From: Symsagittifera roscoffensis
Lineage: Eukaryota > Xenacoelomorpha > Acoela > Convolutidae
Reading direction: 5' to 3'
DNA: 64,000 bases
NCBI RefSeq assembly: GCF_963678635.1
Contig: NC_087064.1
Coordinates: 15,675,802-15,739,801 of the forward strand
This document shows, one piece after another, positions 21,420-31,743 of the stretch; position 1 is the first letter of the stretch; each line of letters begins with the position of its first letter. Both the position numbers and the translations under genes were made by a program. The notes beneath the pieces were generated by a model. It made no database searches. It had not been told where the DNA came from and worked only from the letters and a program-made list of their open reading frames with translations.

Positions 21420-22182
21420 AAGGGCACTTTTACACACCTGGACAATGTTATCATTGTTATTGGCTTGGTTATCTTTTGATATAGCATCTATTGTTGTTTT
21501 TAACATAAGAAATGGATTGAGAATAGTGGCTTAAGATAAATGCAACCCTAGCATTACAATGGGTTCTATTATGGTTCTAGTTGACGCAATTCAACTTTTA
21601 GCTGGAATTTTCTGTCTAAATTTTACAACGAGGCTCCTATGGCCCCATTGTGTACAAAAATTTATTATAATTGAAGGGAAGAAACTTGCATTGGGCATAT
21701 GAAAAAGTTGACAGAAACTTTTAGATGAAAAATTTTGGGTCACAGTTTGTAGGCCTGGAGTTTTTTCTCAAAGTTTCAGACCAGAAAACCAAATCATTGC
21801 AAAAGATGTCCAGTAAAATTCCTAAAATTGCCAAAACGTGTCCACATGATCCATTTTTAGTTCGGATCTACAGCACAAAATCTCCCCATTTTTTTGTAAA
21901 AGGGATGTAAGTTGTCGAAATGGTAACTAAACTTATCAAAACATCGAACACTACGTTGCTCAGAAAATAGAACGCCAAATTAGACGCACATAGTTCGAAA
22001 TCATTAGAATTTATTTTTTCGGTGGAGAAGATATAGTAAGTACCATAGCATGAGGGTCGCTGGTGGTGAGGGAGGGGGGGGGGGTAAAGTTGGTAATGGT
22101 GTGTGGTGGGTCATGGGGCGGATGGGGGGTGTGATTGATAAATCAGGGGAATCTTTTTTATTGATCCTTAAAGTTTCTTCAC
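21420..22182 (-). other. G-beta intron 1, right part
   Basis: This is intronic sequence between the LTR element and exon 1. It holds a G-rich run at about 22065-22083 and no other feature. Confidence 0.7.
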
Positions 22183-22357
22183 CTTTCAGAGTTCGTCTGG
22201 CCTTGAATTGTATTTTGGGGAGAGAGTGGACAGATGCGGTGACCTGCTGGAGGGTGGCGTCTCTCGTCTCCTTCCTCTGCCTCAGTATCTTCCACTTCAA
22301 CAAGTCCACCTCGTCCCTCAATTTACGCACACTCAACTTACGATTCAGATCCGCCAT
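22183..22357 (-). CDS. G-protein beta subunit, exon 1 (N-terminal coiled coil)
   Basis: Starting from the ATG at 22357, 58 codons encode the N-terminal helix that pairs with G-gamma: MADLNRKLSVRKLRDEVDLL, then WKILRQRKETRDATL, then the linker FKARRTLK that leads into blade 1. The donor AAAG|GTGAAG splits the Gly codon that exon 2 completes as Gly-His, exactly where the family has R-T-L-(K/R)-G-H. The N-terminus is a few residues longer than in vertebrate G-beta 1. Upstream sequence gives no obvious TATA box. Confidence 0.88.
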
Positions 22358-23216
22358 CAGTTAACTATATTTTTGATAACACTTTATCCTTAAGGACCAG
22401 AAGCATGTTGCACTGTCGACCCCATTACGTCAAAATTTAAAACTTCCGAGAAGTTCATTGTTGACAGACTGGTGTTTACTTTGATTGCCTTCAAATCTCA
22501 TGGAGTGCATAAACACTGATGCTGATGACAGAGTGCAATAAAGTGCTTTTTCGATTAGTTCAAGTGCAATAATTTTGCTTTTATTTGCAAGTGAATTCCA
22601 AAAGATTTCCGTCTGGTGTTTAATTCCAAGAGGTTTTTTACCAGACGTGCAATAAGCTTCTTGTTCCGAATTTCTGCAAAAGTGACTGAATATATGTGCT
22701 CGCTTTCCACACCATCGTCGACTTTTAACTCTCAATTTTTGAAATGATTCAATTAAGACAAGACAAGGTATCCAAATTTTATTAGAAAAGTCAATTTTAT
22801 TGTCAATTTTATTATCAATTTTCACAGTCATTTTGGTTTGAGACATTGCTAACTGATATTGTTTTTCGTAGTTTTGGTTAACTAAAATGTATCATGATTT
22901 TTAGTGTCGGAAAAAAATTAAACTACAGTTCTCCAGTCAATTTTAAAACAAAATTCTGAAATTTTATTTTGTCGTTTCAATGTTCAATTGTTTCGTGGAC
23001 CTATGTTATATGTGAGTTTGCATGTACATAATTTTATCATGCGAACTTCTTTGGAATCAAATTTTCACAAAACCCATTTTATAAAATCCATAGCCTCAAA
23101 ACTCTTTCGAATTATTTGCTACTTGTTTCATTTTTCAAAAAAATAGCAGAATAAAAAGCTTTTGGTTACTTTTGATTGATATCAAGTTACATTAAAATCA
23201 AGTCAAAAATAAAAAC

Positions 23217-23905
23217 CAGGATTGTCGGTTACTGTGCAAGTAGCAAAAAATCTTCCGACCAGTCTTAAAAAATTACAACAAAATTATTTTTCCAATTAGT
23301 GTCGTTTTTTTGGCTTGGTGTGATAAAGGAATCTGAGCGAAAAGTAGAGCGTAGGCATTTTTGTCAGTCATAAAAAATATGCAAATTGGAATATCTTTTT
23401 TACAGTTTTTCAAACTTTTCTTCCCAAAAACTAACTTAACTAATCTAACTAGTTCTCAAGGCTTAAATTAGCATAAATAACCTAATGCAAGGCTGCTCAC
23501 TCGCTGGAAATTAGACGAAATATCAAAAATTTGAAACCGGTTTTTCTCGACACCGGGAATTTTTTTTAAAACTTTTTGATGTCGCTCGAATCACGACTAA
23601 AAAAACTTTAATATGATATATCCTTAAACGCAGTCCAATGATTGTTTGAAGTAGCTGACTTTGCGTGGAAAACTTTGCGTGAAAAAGACTGCTAGCTTGC
23701 TTTATTTGCTCGAATTAAGACAAAAAATCAAAAACTTCAAACCGGTTTTTCTCGACACTGGGAATGTTTTTAGAAAGGGCTTTGAAATGATATAACACTC
23801 AACCCAGTCCGATCATTCTGTGTGGTATCTGATTTTACATGGAACGAAAAGAAAAAAAAACTAAAACACACCCGATTTCAAAGTATCTTCCCATTTTCAA
23901 TTGTC
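23217..23905. repeat. dispersed repeat, copy 2 with internal duplication
   Basis: It is related to 11205-11890. Its 3' module, beginning AACCGGTTTTTCTCGACAC and ending near AAAACTAAAACACACCCG, appears twice in tandem (about 23520-23700 and 23715-23905). Confidence 0.55.
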
Positions 23906-23929
23906 AATATTCCGACCGAATTTTAAAAA

Positions 23930-24000
23930 ATTGACTACGTATGGGTATCGACCCGGCAATCTTTGGATTGCCAAGCGAGAAAGCTTGCACTAGACTAAAA
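23930..24000 (-). repeat. tRNA-derived remnant or SINE head
   Basis: On the minus strand TAGTCTAGTGCAAGC resembles a pol III A box. GGGTCGATACCC resembles a B box and T-arm, one base short of the consensus. GGCAAT, a six-base loop and ATTGCC form an anticodon-arm-like stem between them. The acceptor stem is not convincing, so it is unlikely to be a functional tRNA. Confidence 0.4.
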
Positions 24001-24242
24001 AGTGGAGGGCTCGTTGGTCGGATGATACTTTGATAGTTTCAATAAGTGAATTATTTATTCATGAGCGGGAAACAGTTCGCAGTCATAATCGGTCCAGGTT
24101 GAATTGAGGCAACCTAATTGGTCTAATTAATTCCATACACTATTCATATTTTAACACTTCAAGCTTGATATTAACAGCTTAAATGTCGTAGTTTGCCAGT
24201 ATTTCATTTCAAAAAATATTCGCGGCCAATTAATTGGCAATT

Positions 24243-24283
24243 GGAGTATTCAGGGCTTTGCCCTGATACGAGCTGTCCTGTTT
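24243..24283 (+). repeat. isolated Helentron-like 3' end
   Basis: CAGGGCTTTGCCCTGA followed by TACGAGCTGTCCTGTTT matches the 3' terminus of the family arrayed at 34600-57340. The 5' part is absent, so this is a fragment. Confidence 0.7.
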
Positions 24284-25020
24284 CAATATGAGCCGAGGCT
24301 AAAAGCGCCTTAATTTTTTTTCGAGGGAAACGTTACTTCCCGAATTCTCCACAAAGGAACGATAAGACGATAACAGCTAGACACTGGCAACAATTGAGAT
24401 GTAACGGCCAATCTTTACTTTAAAAAATTAGCACAGGGTGCAATTGATTAGAAAGAACAAATTTCTCTGACGAACGTTTTTTTCTCCATATATATATTTT
24501 TTCTAAACTGTACCTAAGGCGCAGTGTTTTTCGCATAAGTTCGGTTTTTTGAAAATACGTAAAGTTCAGAGAGTGTAGTTGATCGATTTGAACAAGAGAG
24601 CAGAAGGCTTATTTCAATCTTTCCATAAAAAAATTTTCCCCTCTCACCGTCGAGAAAACCCTACATCCGCTCCTGTGTACTGTCCTAACACTCGAACCCG
24701 TCAAGTCATTGTAGAACACAATCAAACACTTTTCTAATGGCCAAGTTCCTCAAAAAATTATTTAGCTTTTTGTAATGATAAAAATAATCGGAATATTTAA
24801 CATATTTTGCCAACCAACAAAATAATTTTTGAATGCTAGTTTTCTTCTCAAGCAAGTTAGTTTTGGGCGAAAGCATTTAAGCTTAGGACGTATTGCTCGA
24901 AAAAATGAAATTTTCACTTGGATCAGTAGAAAGCTCACGGTCAATCAAAACTTACGCCACTCAAAACTTACTTATTGAATAGATCGGATTGGATATAAAG
25001 TGATTCAACCGTTCAATATG
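24284..25020. other. intergenic DNA
   Basis: No gene is seen. A degraded relative of the hAT MITE right end lies at about 24630-24672 (CGAGAAAACCCTACATCCGC). Confidence 0.4.
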
Positions 25021-25139
25021 GGGCGGAAAAAAGATGATTTTTTTAAGAAATAACTTTGAATATATGAAACACTGTTTACTCTCTGTATCAAGGCTATATT
25101 TAAAGTTATTTCCTGGAAAAATCCATATTTTTTCCGCCC
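25021..25139. mobile_element. short foldback element
   Basis: The ends GGGGCGGAAAAAA and TTTTTTCCGCCCT are inverted repeats that continue inward through AAGAAATAACTTT and AAAGTTATTTCC. The arms are about 45 bases around a short unpaired centre. Confidence 0.75.
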
Positions 25140-25640
25140 TAAATCGACTTGAGGGTTATAATAAACGATTGGTCCAAATTTCATAAAATAGAAAAATTGT
25201 TTGAAAAACATTAATGTAGTTAATTAAAGGTGTTCAAGCGCAAATCTTTCGTAAAAATTATGAGATAGAATTTTATGTGTTCGTTTGTTCGAAATGCATA
25301 TTTTGCACAGAAAAAAAACTTTCAAAATTAATACGTGGTTAGGGGAACATTCTACGGTTGGTCTTTCAAGGGGGAATGTACGGTTTAGCCTATAAATTAC
25401 CTGAGCTCGTAAAATAATGCCAAATCATAGCATAACTGGAAATATTTTTCATTGACATCGATGGCTTATTTACGTCGTTTTCAGATGTCGCTACTATTTG
25501 AGTTGTAACTCATCTGATTTTACACTAAAGGGGGAAAAGATGCACGGTTGTCTCCCGGATCGAGGTACTCACTTTATGTTTCGACTTTCAAAATCGAGCA
25601 CATGTCAGTGCTTGACCGAAAAAGATTAGTCGAGACAAGG
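25140..25640. other. intergenic DNA
   Basis: I see nothing identifiable in this stretch. Confidence 0.4.
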
Positions 25641-25795
25641 GTTTGAGTCGAGCACTAATTCGGAACATACCTCGAGCAAGGTCGAGAACGGTTGAAACAT
25701 ACCTCGAGCGTGGTCGATAGATAGCTCTAGCGCGTTCAAAACATAGCTCGAGCGCGGTCGAAACATACCTCGAGCGTGGTCGAAGCTTGAATTGA
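25641..25795. repeat. CTCGAGCGYGGTCGA tandem repeat
   Basis: About five degenerate copies of a unit near 28-30 bases containing ACATACCTCGAGCGTGGTCG. The open frames across it are repeat artefacts. Confidence 0.75.
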
Positions 25796-26116
25796 ACAGA
25801 TCGAGAAATGACTTTTTGTCGGATTTTTGTCATCTCTTTGAGACGGTTTAAAGCTAAATTTTTCCATTTTCCATTCAGTAACTGAGCAGTAATAAATAGA
25901 TTTGACAAAAGACAAAATACAAATATATTTGATAAATACCATTATCTTATAAATATCTTGCATCGTGTATTCAATGTTGTAAGAATACAGTTCTGATTTA
26001 AATAATCCGGTAGAAACTAGCACATAACTTGACATGCCTTTAACTTCTAGGTTAGACAAGAAAAACAATTTAAAATGGTCAAGCACAAATCCTCAAATAC
26101 ATTATGAGGTATAATT

Positions 26117-26290
26117 ATATTTGTGCGTTTGTTCGTTTGTTCGTTTGTTTTATTTGTGCGTTTGTTCGTTTGTATTCGTGTGTTCGTCTGTTCGTTTGTA
26201 TTCGTGTGTTCGTCTGTTCGTTTGTATTCGTGTGTTCGGTTGTTGGTTTGTTTTATTTGTGCGTTTGTTCGTTTGTGCGTTTGTTCTTTT
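26117..26290. repeat. TTYG minisatellite
   Basis: Runs of TTTGTTCG and TTTGTGCG with a higher-order unit GTTTGTATTCGTGTGTTCGT repeated three times. The cysteine-rich frames here are artefacts of the repeat. Confidence 0.85.
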
Positions 26291-26304
26291 GATTAGCCAA
26301 GAAA

Positions 26305-26520
26305 AAGCATCAGAATTTGCTTAAATTTTCATCAGAATTAGTATAGTGCAGTTTTTTCTGGAAATTATCAGCCAAAATTTAACTCCGAAATTGAGTAATT
26401 TTTTAAAAAATTTAATTAATCAAGAGTTACGCTGAAATTACCGAGATAATTGATGAAAACGTTATATTAAAAGAAGCGTCTTACACAGCCCAACAAAGGT
26501 TGGGCACTCGACTAGCATAA
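26305..26520. mobile_element. half copy of the CAGTGCTGATTT foldback family
   Basis: The order of CATCAGAATTAGTAT, AATTAATCAAGAGTTACG, ATAATTGATGAAAACG and AGAAGCGTCTTACACAGC follows the left arm of the 733-bp element at 48881. The right arm is absent. Confidence 0.6.
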
Positions 26521-26943
26521 AGCTCGACTAGCATAAAAACTTGAAAACTTAAAAATATATCGACTAGCATAACTTTGATAGCATTATGTCTCAGAAATAC
26601 AAAACAACAATAGCAATCCTTTCAAATTAATTTTTGCATTTCTGAGAATATCAAAACTGGTTAAATTAGGCAACTAACAAGCAAACATAATTTCTGAAAA
26701 TTAAAAAGTTGTGATCAGTCCCATTCCGACATGTAATGGCTTGAACCGAGCTCTGAGCGCTGCACAAATTGTGAAATTCGCGAAAACAACTGTGATTTCT
26801 GTTTTTGTGTGTGTGTTTCTATATATAACCAGGGGGATGTCACATTATCTCAAATGGATCTAGGGTTTTCTCGAGTGAGGGGTGTTTTCAGGGTAGATTT
26901 ACCAAAATTAATTTTAGAGCTCTCGCAAATCACTTTAGATACC
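26521..26943. other. intergenic DNA
   Basis: No gene is seen; a short GT run lies at about 26804-26815. Confidence 0.4.
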
Positions 26944-27415
26944 TTATTTTTGGGGGTTGATAAATTAGACGATAAGCAAATTAGACGGAGGTACTTAAAA
27001 GGAAATTAGACGTTTTTGCAAAACTGCAATTGTGAGAAAATAGACGAAAGTGAGAGAAATTAACTTTGTTTGCACACAAATTGCGTTAGAAAAATAAAAT
27101 TGTTTGTAGACAACAGTTCAACTTCGGTGGCCAAAAACTTTACAAGTCAATCATGCATAATTTATTCAATTCAAAACTCTCCTGTAATATTCAGATTTGA
27201 CATTTGATGTTCATTTAAACTAATTGTTCTGATAGGTATTGACATTTTATGTTCTTTTTGTATTTGTGAAACTTGACTCTTAAGAAAAATTTTTGTTGGC
27301 CCTTTCCCTTTCGTCTAAAATGCCAGATCTGTAAAAAATAAATTCCGTCTAATTTCGTTTTTGTAGCATCCGTCTAATTTGCTTATCGTCTAATTTCCTA
27401 GGCCCCCTTATTTTT
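26944..27415. mobile_element. foldback element with TTAGACG repeats and 8-bp target duplication
   Basis: The element spans 26952-27407 (456 bp). Its ends share GGGGG and then AAATTAGACGATAAGCAAAT followed by TAGACGGA in inverted orientation. The motif AATTAGACG recurs three or four times in each arm, pointing inward. TTATTTTT flanks both sides (26944-26951 and 27408-27415), a perfect 8-bp target duplication, which suggests a hAT-type transposase. It is non-coding. Confidence 0.8.
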
Positions 27416-28089
27416 ACCTAACTGTCTCTCAAAAAAAAACTGGTCAAAAATGCTGTTTTGGACACTTTTTGTGTTTTGTTTGACCAAAATGACGTTTTTT
27501 CAGCGCACGCTCGCCTTCAATGTTGGCGTCAAAACGCTTTTAGACAAAATTCAGGGTTGATCGCCAAAAAAGAAGGTAACAAAATAGTACTAAAGGGATA
27601 TCCCTGATATAAATGCGTCCCCCTTAAATCCCCGCACCTGTTTATAATGATTGCAAAAATTTGACAAAAGTTGACGGATCTCTTGCTCTATTTCCCCCTT
27701 TTGCAAACGGGGGAAGCGGATTTGATACTAGGTACAAAATTTACATATGCTTAATCATCGAATGGCTTCTTTATAGGAGTGGTATTTCCCTAATAGGTAC
27801 CCTAAGAGGAAAAATGGTTAATGAAATCTAATTTGACATATTTGCTTAGATTTTTGTGCTATGCGATATAATTTTCACTTTTAAAACTTTTATGCAAGAC
27901 AATTTTTGTGCTAATCGATACACCGCCCAACAAAACTGTGAAAAAAAGGCTTTGAAAAAGTTGCGTCAAACGTTTGAAATTTTTTTGAGCAACGATTTTG
28001 ATTTTTATATAGTCAAAATGACCTTTAATTTATACAACCAAAAATATTATCTTTTAAAAATTTTTGCAAATTTATTTTTCTAAAACTTT
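27416..28089. other. intergenic DNA
   Basis: No supported gene. A 75-codon frame at 27856-28083 has no recognisable motif. Confidence 0.4.
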
Positions 28090-28379
28090 AATTGGCTATG
28101 TAAGAGGGAGGCTTCTTTTGATGTGACGTTCTTATCAATTAACTTGGAGTTTCAGCGTAATTCTTGAATAACTAAAAAACGCCAAAATGACTCATTTTTG
28201 GGGTAAAAGTTTGGTTCCGAATTTTAAAAAATTTTGCCCCAAATTAGTTCTGGCGAAATTGGAAGCACCTCCAATTTCATTTCTTATTTTTTACTCATCG
28301 TAACCAATTTGAAAAAAAAACGCATTTGAAGTTTCCAAGCTTGTTTGTTTTTTTGTCTGGTTAGTTTAAATCAGCACTG
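28090..28379. mobile_element. right half of a CAGTGCTGATTT foldback element
   Basis: The segment ends AAATCAGCACTG followed by TA, identical to the terminus at 49613. Internal landmarks (TTATCAATTAAC, GCGTAATTCTTGA, ATGACTCATTTTTGGGG) follow the same order. The left arm is not convincing. Confidence 0.65.
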
Positions 28380-28434
28380 TATTTGATGTTGCGTCCAATC
28401 GTAACTATTTTCAGTTCAGTTTGTCTAATGTTGT

Positions 28435-28890
28435 TGAGCATTAAACTTAAGGAAGCTACATCGAAAGCAGAGTCAAAAATCTGAATTGATGAATGAGCTG
28501 AAAAAGTAGGAAGTGTTATCATCTGTCCATTTTTTTGAATTTTAATATTTATAGTCTCCATTTTTTAAATTATCAAAAATCAGCAAATACCAAAAAGAAC
28601 TACCGTTTTTTTTAAAAATTATTTCATATTTCTTAGATAAGGCATTCGGTTTATTCCTATTTTCCAGCATATTTGTGCATTTCTAATTTCTTAGTTCTTA
28701 AATAGTTGATTCGTTCCTTATTTCTTACAAGAAAATGTTTATAGCCATTTAACTTAAGGTAGCTGCTTCAAAAATAAAAGCTTGAATTTATGATTGAGCT
28801 AGACAACCGGATGCGTAAACATCTGTCAGTTTCTTAAGTTTTAATATGTTCAATCTGTCTTATGAAGTTTCCAAAAACATTGCATAGTCC
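28435..28890. repeat. diverged direct duplication upstream of the lectin gene
   Basis: TTAAACTTAAGGAAGCTACAT with GAATGAGCTGAAAAAG and ACATCTGTC-like tracts at about 28440-28590 recurs, diverged, at about 28748-28890 just before the lectin start codon. The spacing is about 310 bases. It could carry promoter sequence of the gene, but no core element is evident. Confidence 0.55.
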
Positions 28891-28893
28891 AAA

Positions 28894-29240
28894 ATGATCC
28901 AAAATTTTGTCAGTTTTCTTCTGGTTCTGGTTATTTTTTCTGATGTTGAAGCAATGGAATTTGAAGCGGATTGTCCTAATAACCTCTTCAATTGTGACAT
29001 TTCACTTCCAAAACAGTTCGGAAAACAATTTCTGAAATTGTACTACACAGGTTTGACCGAGTCGATTTGCCACTACAAAGCATTGATGATTAAGGCAGAT
29101 TATCACATGTATTGTCCAGAAGGACTTTTCTGTGGCATAATTTTAGACAAAGAGTTTCAAGGCTCGGAACATATCGAGATTGTGGACTTCGATAATCTGA
29201 AGATGTGTCAGGTCTATGGAAGTTCAAAAGACAACTGCAA
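28894..29240 (+). CDS. secreted EGF/C-type-lectin protein, exon 1
   Basis: The ATG at 28894 opens a signal peptide (MIQNFVSFLLVLVIFSDVEA, cleavage near residue 20). Then come about 95 residues with eight cysteines (CPNNLFNC, CHYKAL, MYCPEGLFCG, MCQVYG, NC) that I cannot assign to a family. The donor AA|GTAAGT at 29241 leaves a split codon, and the first base of exon 2 completes an Asn. Together the three exons give 933 nt, exactly 311 codons. The protein would be exported and probably binds carbohydrate or another extracellular ligand. Confidence 0.8.
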
Positions 29241-31398
29241 GTAAGTTTTGAAATCAATAGTTTCGAGCATCACCGTTTTTAACAGCAAATTTGTAGCTCG
29301 TCTTTTCTTTTAATATTTAAATTGTGAGATGTTTAGTTATTTTTTTTGATTGGCTGAAAATAACTCAAAATAACCTTCCAACATTGATCACTCCATCATG
29401 AGGGACGCCAACCAGGCAATTCTGCCGTGGAAAAAAGTTCAAAACTAATTTGAGATCAACTAGTTGGTCTTTCTAATACCATTCACGACTCAACCTTTAT
29501 TGACCCGGCTTTCGATTAAACTGAGGAGTACAAATGCTTGGGGCGATCTTACGATGCAGACCAATTTCAAAAAGAAAAATTGCCTACGTGGTGTTTCCGT
29601 CCGTGACTTTCTGGTCCTTCTATTTAAACTGCATGTTTTATACTTCGATGCTAAAGTGTAAAGAAAACTATTTACGCGTGGCGAATGAATCTGCACAAAC
29701 AATTTATTTCAAACGAGTTGAGGCAATTTAATTGGTTGCATTTATTTCGTAACTACTACTCAAACTTTTTAACTTGATGTCCAAAGCTTATGGTTTTTCA
29801 ATATATTCTTTATTAAAAATAGATAAAAATAAAGGTGCAGTCGAAAAAAAAACTCTGATGCGAGCAGTCTTGTTACTCAACATGTTTTTGATATTATTAG
29901 CCCAGAATTTACGTTGATAAATAATTTTCAGCAACTACACTGCTAATTTAAATTAACCTGACAAAACGAACAGCATTGAAAGTTTTGGTGTTTTTCTTAA
30001 ATTGGGCTAAAATAGGAACAAAACTTGCTTAGAGTTTCCCAAGTTTATTATGACGCTATTTTTTTGCGGATAACGGAGCCAAATGTTAACCCCAAAGTTG
30101 AGTCCTTTTGGCTTTTTTTTAGTTGAAAAATGACGAGAAAGTTATCTCAAAAAAGCGTCTCTCTCAGCGCAATAAGGTTTTAGAAACGTAATATCTTCAA
30201 AAATTTGTATGAAAGACTATAGTTTTGGTTGATAGCCAACAAAGTACTTCTTAATATACAAAACTCAAAATCTTTGCTTAGAAACAAACTTTTCATTTTT
30301 TGCACAATTTTTTGGAGATTTTACTTTTCTGAAAAGTTGCTGAACTAATTAAGACGCTTCTTTTCATATAACTTTCTCAGTTTTTACCATAGTGCTGTTA
30401 CATTATTATTTGATTAACTAAAAAACCCAAAAAGATCCAATTTCGGGGGAAAATTTATGGTTCCAAAAATCGCAAAATAAATTGCATCAGGATAATAACT
30501 GTTTGTTAAATTTTTGTCTAATATTAGCCCAATTTGAGAAAAACGGGATTGAATTTTCAAGTTTTGTTGGTTTTGTTTCCGTATAATTGAAATTAGCACA
30601 GTAACTGCAGTTTGTACACAGGGATCAACTCGAAAAAAAAATTGGTTGAAAAATGAACATCAAAAGCGTTCAGATCCTGAATTATCAGTCAACAAGAAAC
30701 CTGAAATTAAAACTAAGTAAATTTATTGTTCCAAATTTCGATGAAAACGGAATTTTTATGCTTGATGTGGTTGTTTATTCTGTCAATTTTCGACGATCGA
30801 ATATTTTGAGCCCCATTGAAGATATTGACTCCCTGAAATCAATGCAAAAAGATATTTTAACTTCGGTCATTTTTTGCAAAGTTCTGGGAATTTGAAAACT
30901 GCCAATTTGGCCATGCTCTGGACTAATTAATGCGCGCTTTGATGATTTGTTTTCATAATGCTGAAAGCGTAACGCGAAATATTTATACCTGGCGAACTAT
31001 CCCGCTCTACAAAATTGTTCCAAAATGAATTGAGTCTAGCTAACACTCCTGTAATTTTCAAGGAAACCAAGTCGAAGTGAAAAAATGATTTTGACGCTGA
31101 GGCATAGTAAATATAACCAACTACTCTACATCTGGGTTGTAAAGGCGGTTTTGTTGCGAAAAGTTCAACCCTGTCATCAATTGTTCACGCAGCTCCGACT
31201 ATATAAAAAATTTCCCGCAGTCACTTTTTCTCAGTAAAGTCACTTGTCTCCAATTGTGTGAAATTTATACAAAAGATAAAAGAAAAATCTCCCATGGTTT
31301 TCGAAGAGGGTCTGCTTGATTAAGAATAGATTATTTGAATAAATAAAATGAGTTTTGTCTAGCTAAAGTAAGTTTAACAGATTCTTTCGTTGTTATAG
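29241..31398 (+). other. lectin gene intron 1
   Basis: The 2158-bp intron runs from GTAAGT to TTATAG. It contains a 664-bp TA-flanked foldback element (29938-30601). The rest shows nothing identifiable. Confidence 0.8.
29938..30601. mobile_element. TA-flanked foldback element in lectin intron 1
   Basis: The ends are CACTGCTAATTTAAATTAAC and, on the other strand, CTGTGCTAATTTCAATTAT, with TA on both sides. Internal landmarks match the 733-bp elements at 48881 and 55183, but it is clearly more diverged. The TA target suggests Tc1/mariner-type mobilisation. Confidence 0.7.
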
Positions 31399-31743
31399 CG
31401 ACGTGGTTTTGCAAATCGTCACAACTGGCGGAGGACAATGTCCGAATGTGGACAGTCCCTGTCACTGGACCCAACAGTGTGATGACTCTGTAATCGGTGG
31501 ATTCCAATGTCGATGCGATCCAAATGACCCCTCGTTGACCGAAATGGCAGGCGCATGTGTTGACAGTAGCTTGTGGACGGAAGTTGGAGTGAATAATCTA
31601 GGGTTCAAAGCAGTCCACCTAGCCCCTCAAGTAATGACCTATGATGATGCTAAAGAGTACTGTAAGGGCTTAGGAGGTGTGCTCCCGAATTATTTCTCAC
31701 GAGAAGTTGAACAGGCAGTGAGGACGATTCCAGCCGAACAAAT
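31399..31743 (+). CDS. secreted EGF/C-type-lectin protein, exon 2
   Basis: This exon encodes 115 residues. An EGF-like domain comes first: six cysteines in the order C-PNVDSP-C-HWTQQ-C-DDSVIGGFQ-C-R-C and a final C after 13 residues, including the characteristic GGFQCRC. The first half of a C-type lectin domain follows: YDDAKEYCKGLGGVLPNYFS, with the first conserved Cys and the usual W/Y-x-x-A-x-x-x-C pattern. The acceptor is GTTATAG|C and the donor AT|GTAGGT. Codon phase fits both neighbours. The EGF part may bind calcium; that is inferred. Confidence 0.88.

Larger units (their letters stand above)
22358..24242. other. upstream flank of the G-beta gene
   Basis: No gene is supported. A 138-codon minus frame at 22430-22846 has no recognisable domain and could be 5' UTR. 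The right part holds copy 2 of the dispersed repeat and a tRNA-like remnant. Confidence 0.4.

Noticed and set aside
22430-22846. 138-codon minus frame just upstream of G-beta exon 1
   Set aside because: Composition is not protein-like beyond an open frame and no domain is visible; more likely 5' UTR or flank.
26104-26324. Two cysteine, valine and phenylalanine-rich frames
   Set aside because: They are translations of the TTYG minisatellite.
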